Of a stretch of DNA of 64,000 bases, positions 53,344-64,000 are shown one piece after another. Both the position numbers and the translations under genes were made by a program. The notes under the pieces were generated by a model that worked only from the letters and a program-made list of their open reading frames with translations, was not told the origin of the DNA and searched no databases. Origin of the DNA: Vespula vulgaris (lineage: Eukaryota > Arthropoda > Insecta > Hymenoptera > Vespidae); NCBI RefSeq assembly GCF_905475345.1, contig NC_066607.1, positions 930,001-994,000 on the forward strand, written 5' to 3'. Position 1 is the first letter of the stretch. Each line of letters starts with the position of its first letter.

Positions 53344-55519
53344 GGATCGATTTGTCACGTTTCATATTTATATCGTACGTTATGTGTACGTGAAAATTCA
53401 TATGAATCGAAATGACTTTTTTCCTCTTCTTTTTCTCTTATATTTCTACGGCACGGATTATGTGAATAGTTCGAGAGAAATGGCGGCATATGTTTATGAG
53501 AGAAAATAATAATCGATTATCGCGAATGATAATGCAAAGTTTTACGCGTTTATCGTGGTGCTTTGCTTTTTTTCTTTTTTTTCTAATATCTATCCGATAT
53601 GTATCTATATTATATATATGTATGTATGTGTGTGTGTATGTATGTATATATGTATACATGTATATGCATAAGAAAGAAGAATGAAATAAGAAAGATATGA
53701 TAGTAAGTAGCTCAGCGTTGAGTTCTCTAGTAGACCGTAAAACCAATCTGTTATGGCGAAAGTGTGTCTATGTGTCATATCGTTAAATCTTCTTACTTTT
53801 TAATAAATAGACCGAGTCTTATGATTACAAACAATAACTCTTTCTGATTCGATATAATCGATTTTGTTCATTTTAACGTGATCTTTTGTAATTAATAAAT
53901 TTTACGCTTTTAAATCGTCGAATAGGATACGCATGCATACGTATGTATGTAAGTATATCGTTCGAGCCTCTACCGGGAGAGAGAGTAGACAAGCTAAGAT
54001 GCAGGTGCAATTACATCGTATTCTCCCGTCACGGAATCAATGAAGCTCTCAAAGAGAAGTTTCGCACGCAATCTCGCAATAAGATCGGAAGTTCGTGCGC
54101 TCTCAACGAGTTTACAAACGTTTTACTCCCACGAACAATCGAGGAGACAGAATTGTTCCGCGTTGTCTATGTACTTTCACGTTATTGTGTCTTCTTTCGT
54201 TCGCGCGCAAATATAAACAAGGAAACGATTCGATATTTCGTAGATAAAAATCCATAAATCCTCTGTATTACATGTTCTCCATTCGCGCTTGCATTATTAT
54301 AACTTCTTATTTATTTTTCATTCAATTTTCTCTTCCCTCTCTTTTCCTCTTTGTTTTTGCATCGTCCTAACACAAGTAATGTAATATAAATTCAATGAAA
54401 TTCAATGAAAGTATAAGTCTGTTATTTTTCCTTCTCGATCTATAAAAAAAAAAAAGAAAAAAAAAAAAAGAAAAAGAAACATATGTGCAACGATTCGAAC
54501 GAAACGCAGTGTTGTTTCAAGGGTAACATGTGAATGGAATATAACACTTTTGTATCTTCTCTTATTACAAATATACACGGACAATTCATTGATTATACTA
54601 ATCGTTTCGATAAGGATCGCTAAAAGGAAAATAGTTCATTTCAAAATAGAAACATTTATGAAAGGATATTCTACGAAGTTGCGTATGGAAGATATTGTCG
54701 TCATAACGGAGTACGATGTCCTATCCTTGAATCTTTACGGATTCGATTGAAATAAAAAAAAAAAGACACGTATATAGATACACACAGAGAGATACACGAA
54801 CAAAAAAGAAAGATAAAATTTGCATGAGGACGGAGGAGAATGTTAAACACCTATCGTGCATCCAGCATCGTAATCTAAAAACACGCACGACCGGTAAAGA
54901 ATGTGAAAAAACAGGGTTGAAAGAACGCTATAAAATTCAGATGAAAGGTACAAGTACAAGAGACACATATAACACATACATACACACATACATATATATA
55001 ACGTATTTCTGACCGGACCCACCTTAATTTTATTTTGTTTTCTTTTCACCGTTTTCCTCGAGGACGTCCTTTCCTTTTCTTCGTCAGGGCCGTTCGTCGA
55101 AAAATTCTTCCTTTATTTACTTTCCTATTCTCTTCTTATTAATATCACTATCTCGTAAATATTAAGCCGGAATTAGCACGTGGACTATGAGTTAGATAGA
55201 TCGAACTTCTTCGTTTCGTTTCGTTTCATTTCGTTGCACTGAAAAGATAGAGAATAAAAATGCCACGAAATTCTCTGGATAAGAATAAATGAAAAAACGC
55301 ACGTTACGACAAAGAAAACAGATGTTCGCTTTGGGCATAGACCGGAAACGTTTATATCTTTCCCTTTTAAAGTCAGCACCGACACTGGAAGAAGCCTCGT
55401 CGAGTATACCAAGGCGAGCCTCTTTCTCTCGTGTCGCATGGAAAGAAACAACCGTTAATGCTAAACGCGAAGTATCGTGGCGCGTGGTACACGCACGAAT
55501 GTGTACATACATACACGCG

Positions 55520-55521
55520 GT

Positions 55522-55553
<32 letters not shown>

Positions 55554-55590
55554 CTACTACTGTTGCTGCTGCTCTGTTGCTGCTGCTACT
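55520..55590. repeat. (GCT)n triplet repeat
   Basis: About 23 triplets, mainly GCT with a few variants. It gives Leu, Ala or Cys runs in the three frames. Confidence 0.88.
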
Positions 55591-55753
55591 CGATTAATGA
55601 CCCGGCAAACGCTTTCCTCCGTCTCTCTAACATCAACGCGATCAATGACATCGAGCGTGCGCTAATTAATCGAACAAAATTATTTATTAATTTCGATCGA
55701 CTAAGAATAATTTTTATCGATCCTAACTACATATATATGTAGATGTATGTGTA

Positions 55754-56316
55754 TAGGATGTTCAGAAAGGTTGGGACCAAACTTATGTAATTAATTATAT
55801 GTAAATAATTAAACTAACTTTAACGTATTACTGAGATCAAATAGATGAAAAAATGTCATATAAACTTATATCCGAAAATACTTTATTAAAAAGATATATG
55901 CTGTTAAAGATATTTATGATTTATTATGGTAATTATAAGAAATGCTTGAAAATTCCTCCCTCTGAAAGAGAGCAGGTTTCCATTCGTTGAATTAATGATC
56001 ACCGAACTCTTTCAAATATTATTTCAACTGTATTGGAATAGTATTTTGAAAACATTCTCAAAGTTCATTTTCTGTAAACAATAACTGTCGTTGAGAATTG
56101 TAATACGTATACAAAATAAGAAAAGAGTGTTCGGTAATTACTAATTCGAACATCTCTTATATTCGTTTATATCTTACGATAAATCACAAGTATCTTTAAA
56201 AGCATATATCTTTTGAATAAAGCATTTTTAGACGTAAGTTTATATGAACTTTTTCCATCTATTCGATCTCACTAATATATGGCATTAGTTTGGTCTCCAC
56301 CTTTTTAAATATCCTG
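55754..56316. mobile_element. Fold-back MITE flanked by TA, 563 bp
   Basis: The left end starts TAGGATGTTCAGAAAGG and the right end, inverted, reads CAGGATATTTAAAAAGG. TA dinucleotides flank both (55752-55753 and 56317-56318), as expected for Tc1/mariner-class insertion. The arms stay similar for over 200 bases on each side (AGATATATGCT, CAAATAGATG, ATATAAACTTA), and the centre contains AACAATAACTGTCGTTGAGAA. No transposase frame is present, so it is non-autonomous. Confidence 0.82.
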
Positions 56317-58399
56317 TATATACATATGTATATATATGCGCATAAACGAAACTTTATTTTTTAACTCGTTAATCTGTTAGATGTATACGTAGATATTCCT
56401 TACGAAGTAATAACAATATTGTTTTGTATTATAAAGAGTATACTCCTCAGGCGAAAAGAAGTAATTACTCATCATGCTATTTAAATAGATATTAAATAGC
56501 ATAAAAATAGAATAATTTCGCATGACTAATATACTCGTCATACACATATAAGCTAGGTTAAATTAAAATTCATTTTATTGCGATTTGATCGTAGAAAAAT
56601 TCAATTTCTCTACTATTCGACAGTGAGAAAAAATGTATTTTTAATTTTCTTCGTACCCACGCTTCCCAATGGATCTCTCGGATAAACAAATATATGTATA
56701 TGTATGAATCTATATACGTAGAATGGCGCGAAAGTATAGTTTCTTTCGTGAAAACGTTCGCACCTCGTTTACGAGATATAAGTTTTCTCCGAACTTTTTT
56801 CTTTTCATTTTTTTTTCAAAGATTTCATTCCGAGATCTACAGGTGTAGAAAAAAGATATTTCTCAATAGGAGAGAGAGAAATTTTGTCTCCTGGAAAGGA
56901 ACGAAACGATACGGTCTCGTTCGAAATCGTGAGGTAAGCGCGTTCCCTTCCGATCGTTAACAACAAAAACTTATCTCTCCGCGAATCGAGAGAGAGAGAA
57001 TGGAACGTTGGTGAGCAAGTGCATTCTATACTATACAGAGTTAACAGAGACTATCACTGTAGATATATACACGTTAGACTATTAAAATAGAACCGTTCGT
57101 ATTCGCGTATCATTAGTCTATACGTTTACCGTATAGGATTCGCAGTAACCCGTTAAACAAGTGCTCTCTAAAGAGTACTTACGTTCGTTTACAAAGTATC
57201 CTGATCTTCGACGAAACAGCTTTCTATATGCCATGTTAAGAAGCGTATAGAAATCGTCGCTGGTATCGTCGTAATCGTCTTCGTCTTCTTCTTCTTCGTC
57301 TTCTTCGTCTTCGTCGTTTTCGTTTTCGTTGTCATCGTCGTAACAGTCGTAGAGTAGTAGTCGAGATGCGAGCGAATTTCTCCGAGTTTCGACGTATACG
57401 GCACGCTCGATGTTACAGATGTGCGTGTGAGATCAGCACCGGTATGATCGACGACCCGGTCGTAAGTTCAATTTCCAAGAAAGCTCGCACGCTCGCGCGC
57501 TCCGGCCGTTAAAACAGTGCCACGCGTACATTCCTTTCACGTTTTTAACGCATATTTCGAAACAGTCGAGAGTTTGAGCTAACGGTGCTCCCATATAACT
57601 GAGACTACGAGACGAAGTATGAAAAGTCGAACGACGATACGTGTCAAACGTTCGATAGATAAACGAGTTTCTTTCTCTTTTTTTTTTTTTTCTTTTTATA
57701 TTTTTATACGAGCTTTCGTTTTGATCGAACGTTTTATCGTACTATTACTATGTATGCAACTCGAACGAAAAAATGTACGTAGCTAAAAAGAATTTCACGT
57801 ATATGATTGCGATAAAAGTATCGATTTTTCTTCGTCCAAATGATTTGTCCTTTTAATAACGAACTTTCTATATAAATCGTGACTTAACTGACAATATAAT
57901 ATACCGTTTAGCGTTCCATGTTCCACGCTTATGTTCTATTTATAAATTATATTATTACATCTGGAAGAGTCGATTCTTAGGACCGACCAAGTACAAGTAG
58001 CGCCTATATTCTTAGCGCATGGTTGTTGAACCGAGTCTTGCGAGTTTTGCAACGAACGGACTGCGTAACGGCATCGTAGTCAATGTCTTACGATTGCATC
58101 ATTGAAGCTTGACGCGACACCGATAGGAAAAATGCTTTTGACAATGGCTGCCTGACATTTCGCGTAGCCTGTTTATTCGATCGATGAATTAATCGGAGAC
58201 GATCGATACGTCGAATTTTAAGAGAGAACCTCTCTCTCTCTCTTTCTTTCTTTCGAAGGTACCTGAAATAAGTGAATTTTATCGATTATTTCGATCACGT
58301 CGTATACAATCACGAAAATAAGATTCGAGTACTTAATCGTTCAGTTTATTCGTATGGACAATTAAACGATACATATACATGATGTGTACGAATTACGTG

Positions 58400-58480
58400 T
58401 CTCGCTCTCTCTCTCTCTTTCTTTCTCTCTCTCTCTCTCTCTCTCCCTCTCGCTCTCTTTCTCTCTTTCTCTTTTATTTT
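58400..58480. repeat. (CT)n microsatellite
   Basis: An imperfect CT run of about 70-80 bases that merges into T-rich sequence. Confidence 0.88.
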
Positions 58481-59885
58481 TTTTTCTTCTTTTTCTTTTT
58501 CTTAAATCTAATACATCGACAGCTATCGGAAGAGCTTACAGGACATCGGCAAACCGATGTCCAGTATAGTTCCGTTCCGATTGCTCATCTACTTTAATGA
58601 TAATAATAAAAATTAAGTATAACTACCCTGTAAAATACGAGATTGACACTACCATTTCGGGGATAGCGGTATAAATAGGTCATTATTTTGCAGTTTGGTT
58701 ACAAATCACAACTTTCGAAAGAAGTACATGATACAGTGAATATTCGGGGGATTAATAAGTATTAGGCAATACAGTTCTTTCTTTTTTTTTCTTTTCTTTT
58801 CTTTCTTTCTTTTTCTTTCCGGTCGAATTTCTGAAACACTTATGCACGTGATACGAGAACAATGAATTAAATAAAATACTGTGACAGATATATAAATGCG
58901 TTAACGTCTTCGCGCGCCTTCCTTTTTAACTTTCCTCCTCATCTTTCTTTCCTTCTTCAAAAAAGCCTTTCTCACCCTGTTTTCTGTCCGTTTGTCTTTC
59001 TTCCTTTCTTTCTTTCTTTCTTTCTTTCTTTTTTCTAAACGTTAGTGCGCGTCGTTCTATCGAACGCATTAACAATAACTTTTTAGACTTACGTAAAAAA
59101 AAAGAAAGAGAAAAAAAGAAGAAAAAGAAGAAAGGAAACAGAAGAAAACCAAAAAAAAGAAAAAGGAAAAAAAGAAAACGGAAGGTACAATATCGACGAT
59201 GCTTTTAGAAGTGATAATCCACGAGAGTAATCGCGGCGGGATATGTCATCATACTGCTTCTCCTCCCCCTTTATGCATTTTCTCAGGTCGTGTGAGTTGC
59301 GATCGACTTGTGGCAACAATGACGAATCACGACGACATAACATTCGAGCGTCACACTTTTACGCATATTCGTTATAAATATCTAAGGTACGACACATCGG
59401 TGTTGTGTAAGTGTTATGTATATATGTATATAGTATAACCCATCTCGTATTACTAAATAGAAGTCGATACACCGTGTCCTGACCATGAGGAATCGTGGAC
59501 AACGAAAAGAGAACACAGTTTTTTTTTGTCCCGTGGCCTTATCTCATAAAAACAATTGTAAAATTCGCTCACTTTTTTTGTTTTCTTTTTGCGTACTCCT
59601 CGTTAATTTACCCGGTTGTGATGATGTAGCACGCACACTTTCTTTCTTTCTTTTTCTTTCTTTTTTTTTCCCTTTATTTTCGTATACACCACCGCGCGTG
59701 AACGAGGATCCCTCGCGGGATCGTTCGTTTATACGATCATTTTCGTTTATACGATACAGGGTGAGAATAAAATGTGAGACGATGCTCGCGTCTGTATTAA
59801 AATCCTCGGTTTCCATATTTGTTCCTTTGAAAATTCTCACGAAATCGTTGCCCTCGCGAGCGAGAGATCGGCGATGACACGTGAT

Positions 59886-61664
59886 TCAAAGATCAGTGTC
59901 ATACCAAGCTGCAACCTGGTTATTATCCTGGGGCGGCGCCGGAAGCTCTTCCAAATGATCGAAACTAAGGTCACCTTCGTGCGCCACATCCATAGTGTCC
60001 ATTGCACCGTATGTCGATCCTCCGCCTATTTCTAATCCTTGCATGGAATCTATTGGTATCTGGTCATAACCTGTCGTGCGAAAAAACATTTCGTAGAGAG
60101 CAACGATTATCCATTTATCCAGCAAAAGAGACTTAGATTCGAGTTCATCATAATCAATATAATACTTTACAAAGAACGTATACGTATGTCTATGTATAAG
60201 ATTAAATAAAGTTCACTCGGTAGAATACAATTTTTATTATAAGATACTCGAAAGCCATCTCTCTTTTTCTATCAGTTTTGTTTCTTCCTTTTTTATCTCT
60301 CTCTCTCTCTCTCTTTTTTCTCTCCTTTTGTAATCAAAAACTCGTGACATCTTTCCACCGGTAGGCAACCGGAAAATATCTCTTTGATCCGCGATAGAGG
60401 ACATCGCGATTCGCGTTTCTACGTTCCGAATAATACGCGTTAAATATATATTTTTTTTTAAAGTTCGAAAAAAAGTTTATATATGTATATGTGTGTACAC
60501 ATATATGTATCTCTTTCGGAGCAATATATAAGAAATAATATCGAATGCGAGGATAATCTACCTCGTATCTAGAGAATTTTAAAAGATCTCCGAGGAGAAA
60601 TGCGCACTTAAATACGGACGACTATTGATTTTTTAGACTTCAATAAACAGAGGGGGAAAGATGAAAGCCAGGACAAATTACAATCCGACGTTGAAACCGC
60701 TTGATTGCATGCTTTTGTACGATCGATTAATCAACTGGAATATTCTTGGTCGTAGTTTTACGTTAGAAATATAAAAACGCATAGCTCGAATATCTTGTGA
60801 AAGGCAAAGTTAGAAGAAAAGAGAGACTCGTCTACCGATCGTCTTTAAAAAGAAAACTCACTATACCTGAGAGTACCATACACGCCGTTCTTTCTTCCAA
60901 AAAGCACATAGGATTACGTAAGAGATGACGTAAGAGAAGATATAAAACATGCACGGAAATCCGTTAACATGAAACACTAAATATTGCTTGTCGCTTACAT
61001 CAACGATGAAATAGATTTTTATGAGACAACAAAGAGCATTCACAAAACATGCATGAAGCATATCGATATATATATATGTATAAAAATAAAAAAAAAATAA
61101 AAAGCAATGTGTAAGATAAGCGTACGGTATTAATGACACAAGCACGGAAAAAAGCAGAAAAAAAAGAAGAAAAAAAATGAAAAATAAAAGAAAAAATTAA
61201 GAAAAGAAAGCGAACGATGAGACAACGATCAATAATACAGTAAAGAACAGTACGTAAGAGCTGAATGTCACCTATGTTACTGCGAGATACGGTTGATAGC
61301 CTGTATTTTAATTTAACTCCGTGGGTTAAGCTGCTGTTAAAATAACAATTAAATGCATTACGTTTAATCGAAAATGATTTTCGACGAGTAGAAGAAATAA
61401 GTAGATTCGTTAATATTAGTTGTCCATAGAACGCTATTGGGATGCAAAAATAGAGATTACCGTAATAGAAAAGTGAAAGTTCACCCATACCATAACGTTC
61501 TTAAAAGCAATTTTCCGATATATCCGATAAAGAGATTTTTAGACCCGTAGCTTTCACAATATTATGTATATGTACTCGTATTAAAATTGACATACAAATT
61601 GCAAATCTTCGATATTACGCTCAAAGTAGAAATTTTCAAGACTTTTTTTTGTATAATAATAAGA

Positions 61665-61712
<48 letters not shown>

Positions 61713-64000
61713 AAACTCCATCTACCAATTGGATGAATTATAAATACTTTAAAGCATTCGATGGGCAGAATGATTCGATTACACGTAACTTACCTTGTGG
61801 TTGATAACCACGACCGCCATGGCTGCTGTGTACGCTAGGAGGTCCTTGTCCATACATACCATCATAGCCATGATCAGGGCCAAGCATGTCCTGAAGATTA
61901 GGTAGCTTAGGTCAACACAAAAACATATCTTCTAATCGGGGACTATTTCTTAGTACCCCGAGGAAAAAAAAAATAGGGACGGCAAAATACTCGCCTAGTA
62001 CCGGTAAATCGCGTCTTTTTTATCGAACGTTTAAGATCAAAAATAATCTCTCTCCGAAGAATAAAAGTTTATACTCGAGGTCTTCGAAAGTATCTCGCAT
62101 CCATTTCTGCGATATTCTTTCCAGCCCAGACGAAACACGAGGGGTGTTAGGAAGGGGGAGGGAAAGAGGATAAAACGCATTCCCATGCATATTATAATAT
62201 CTTCCAAACTGGATGTCGAACATCGAGTTCGTTTCTATACAAATATTCGTGTGTTCCATTGTTCCATTAAGCACAACATTATTGTCTTCTGCTATAGGTA
62301 ATATCATATATATGTTTTTTATCTTGACCGAAGTCGATATAGTAGTGTGATAATAGATAAAACTTACAAAATGCCATTTGAAGATGAGTAATGCGAACTC
62401 ATAAGCTAAAGCATCGAGCTTATCGTTATTATTATTAACTTGAAAATAAATTATTTAGCGACTCAAATTTTCTCTTTTTAGCGATTAATAAAAGGAATTA
62501 GAAGTGATGAAAAGCAATGTGCAGTTAATAATAATAATACCAAAATGACGAGTAAAAAACAAATATTAATAAAAGACATTTTCTTGCAAGAAAAAAATAA
62601 ATAAATAAATAAATAAATTTGCTCGATAAATATGATTTTACGAATAAATCCTCCTCCTGTCGGGTTATTATACAATTTAACTTCAGTTATGCGAATTGGA
62701 TAATGGCCAATTGTGATACAATCGTAAACTACCTGTCTATGCTAACACGAATACAAGCTAATGAGAGCAAGCATCTGGTATACTATTTAAATCTGTTTAT
62801 AAAGTTTAGCGTTTTTATGAAACACCGAGAATAATCTATAACGTGGCTTAATTTACTTAATACAATGTATCTATTATCTCTATATAAAAATTTGTTTATG
62901 TTGACTATGCAATTCTTTATCCGCATCTTTCACCCTATGTAATAACGAGCTGATATAAAAATATCTAGCTATCCTACGCTGGCAATAGCGTTTTTTTTTT
63001 TTCAGCAGTGCACGCTGCTAAGATACCAAAATAAACGAGTGCCTTATATATATACTGCACATTGTTTATAAGTAAATAAATTCAGCCACGGCATAAGCAA
63101 TTCATGCATCGATATTACTATTTTATTCACATTACCTGTAGATCTGGGCCCATGCCGAAATCAGCATTGTTCCATAAATTCGTATCCTCGCGTAACAATG
63201 AATTCGTTAGTTCCATGGAAAGCCGCTTCTTGTACTCCTGAGGTTTGTCCTCGCTCATACGGAATAATACGGCCGCTGCATACGTTGCTACGCCTTCGTT
63301 TCTGGAGTGTAATAATTCCGTAAGTGCAGCCGTGGCACCTTCGTGTTCGATCATTTCTGCACCTTCTTTATCGGCTGCTAATTCGCAAAGTACGCCGGCT
63401 GCTACACGTTGAATATTTTCTATCTCATTGAATAACAGCTGTAAATAATAAGAAAGGATTCCGATTAACTATAGTATCGTAACGATCGAACGATTTTGAA
63501 CGTACCTGCACGAATATCGGAATTACGTTCTGCGATCGGATAATGACCCTATTGTGCGATTCTCTTGCAAGAATGTGAAGAGCTCCAACAGTGCCTTCGA
63601 CTATTTCCTCCATACGCACTCCATCCGCATACGTCGCTGGTGCCTGTTGATTACCAGTAATGGCCACTGACGTTCGCTGCTGTATATAGATATATAAAAT
63701 GCACGTATACTCGCCACTAACGCAGAGAAAATTCTGCGACCTATTCCCTTCAAACACTCACCCGTTGCGTTGTCTGGTAAGCACGCATCAAAAGCCTAAC
63801 CAGATGATGAATCGCTCCGTGATCCCGAAGTGGCCCGTGATTTGCAGGACAAAGCGCAAGATTACGTATCAAACCAATCACCGCTTTCGCAAGTGGCCAG
63901 CGTGAAGGAGGATTTAGCAATTTTACTATTATTTGAATTCCGTAATTCAAACGGACAGAGTTCTGTGCCATTTCTGCTTCGCCATGGCGTGAAGTTAAAT
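59886..64000 (-). CDS. arm: Armadillo (beta-catenin), 3' five exons, partial
   Basis: Exons 64000-63762 (continues past the window edge), 63676-63506, 63438-63136, 61890-61794, 60070-59886, with TGA at 59888-59886. Armadillo links cadherins to the actin-binding alpha-catenin and is the transcriptional effector of Wnt/Wingless. Seen: the last armadillo repeats (LTSRHGEAEMAQNSVRL, GLIRNLALCPANHGPLR, GVRMEEIVEGTVGALHILA, RSEGVATYA-type segment SRNEGVATYAAAVLFRMSED). The C-terminal transactivation tail is rich in Gly, Asp and Pro and ends in AWYDTDL, the PDZ-binding type terminus of beta-catenins. The N-terminal degradation signal and first repeats lie outside the window. All phases close. Sequence identity to vertebrate beta-catenin over the repeats is obvious by eye. 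Confidence 0.96.
61670..61702. repeat. arm: (AT)n microsatellite in an armadillo intron
   Basis: A TA run of about 32 bases, roughly 90 bases 3' of armadillo exon 61890-61794 on the transcribed strand. Confidence 0.85.

Larger units (their letters stand above)
51658..59885. other. Intergenic stretch between the corin-like gene and armadillo
   Basis: About 8 kb with no supported coding exon. The part from 51658 to about 53300 should hold the corin 5' UTR and promoter; 53040-53290 is unusually GC-rich for this window. Another GC-rich patch at 57220-57560 carries a GTCTTC/GTCGTC-type triplet run. A fold-back element sits at 55754-56316. Microsatellites occur at 53299-53343, 55520-55590, 58400-58480 and 58990-59035. 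The left flank of armadillo (59.0-59.88 kb) should contain its 3' UTR. Confidence 0.5.

Noticed and set aside
52967..53509. 180-codon frame on the + strand in the corin upstream region
   Set aside because: Built from a GA run and an ACG run. It lies where the corin promoter and 5' UTR are expected, and has no recognisable domain.
57189..57404. 71-codon Thr/Lys-rich frame on the - strand
   Set aside because: A translation of a GTC/TTC triplet run; no homology.

Overview
This window is nuclear DNA from an insect, most likely a hymenopteran (wasp, bee or ant). It is AT-rich, full of simple repeats, and carries split genes with many short GT-AG introns. The orthologues are those of holometabolous insects. 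The lineage call is an inference from gene content and base composition; no marker here fixes the species. All exon boundaries were read by hand from splice sites plus reading-frame phase. In the four genes seen from start codon to stop, and across the five armadillo exons seen, the phases close exactly.

Layout. (1) 3.57-3.96 kb, + strand: the last two exons of an unidentified single-pass membrane protein. (2) 6.64-26.3 kb, - strand: a complete 25-exon CAD gene (2249 aa; glutamine amidotransferase, carbamoyl-phosphate synthetase, dihydroorotase and aspartate transcarbamylase), which makes the first three steps of pyrimidine synthesis. Its sixth-from-largest to largest introns hold other elements: intron 12 contains a complete opposite-strand gene for a 1060-aa Mab-21-domain protein (15.2-19.5 kb), and intron 18 contains a decayed mariner transposon. 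(3) 29.9-31.9 kb, - strand: a six-exon PNPO-like gene (247 aa) whose first coding exon is only the ATG. (4) 32.8-51.7 kb, - strand: a 12-exon corin-like type II membrane protein (787 aa) with SEA, frizzled, LDLa, scavenger-receptor-like and trypsin-like domains, in which all three catalytic residues are missing. (5) 59.9-64.0 kb, - strand: the 3' five exons of armadillo/beta-catenin, running off the right edge.

The long introns and intergenic stretches carry several fold-back (long inverted repeat) elements at 27.7-28.6, 39.8-41.8, 43.8-44.6 and 55.75-56.3 kb, a roughly 250-bp tandem array inside a corin intron (36.1-37.1 kb), and many microsatellites. There is no operon-like arrangement. The genes are functionally unrelated except for nesting. 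The most interesting items are the antisense nested Mab-21 gene with a possible myristoylated N-terminus and a proline-rich heptad array, the catalytically dead corin, and the PNPO paralogue that has lost its substrate-binding Arg and His.
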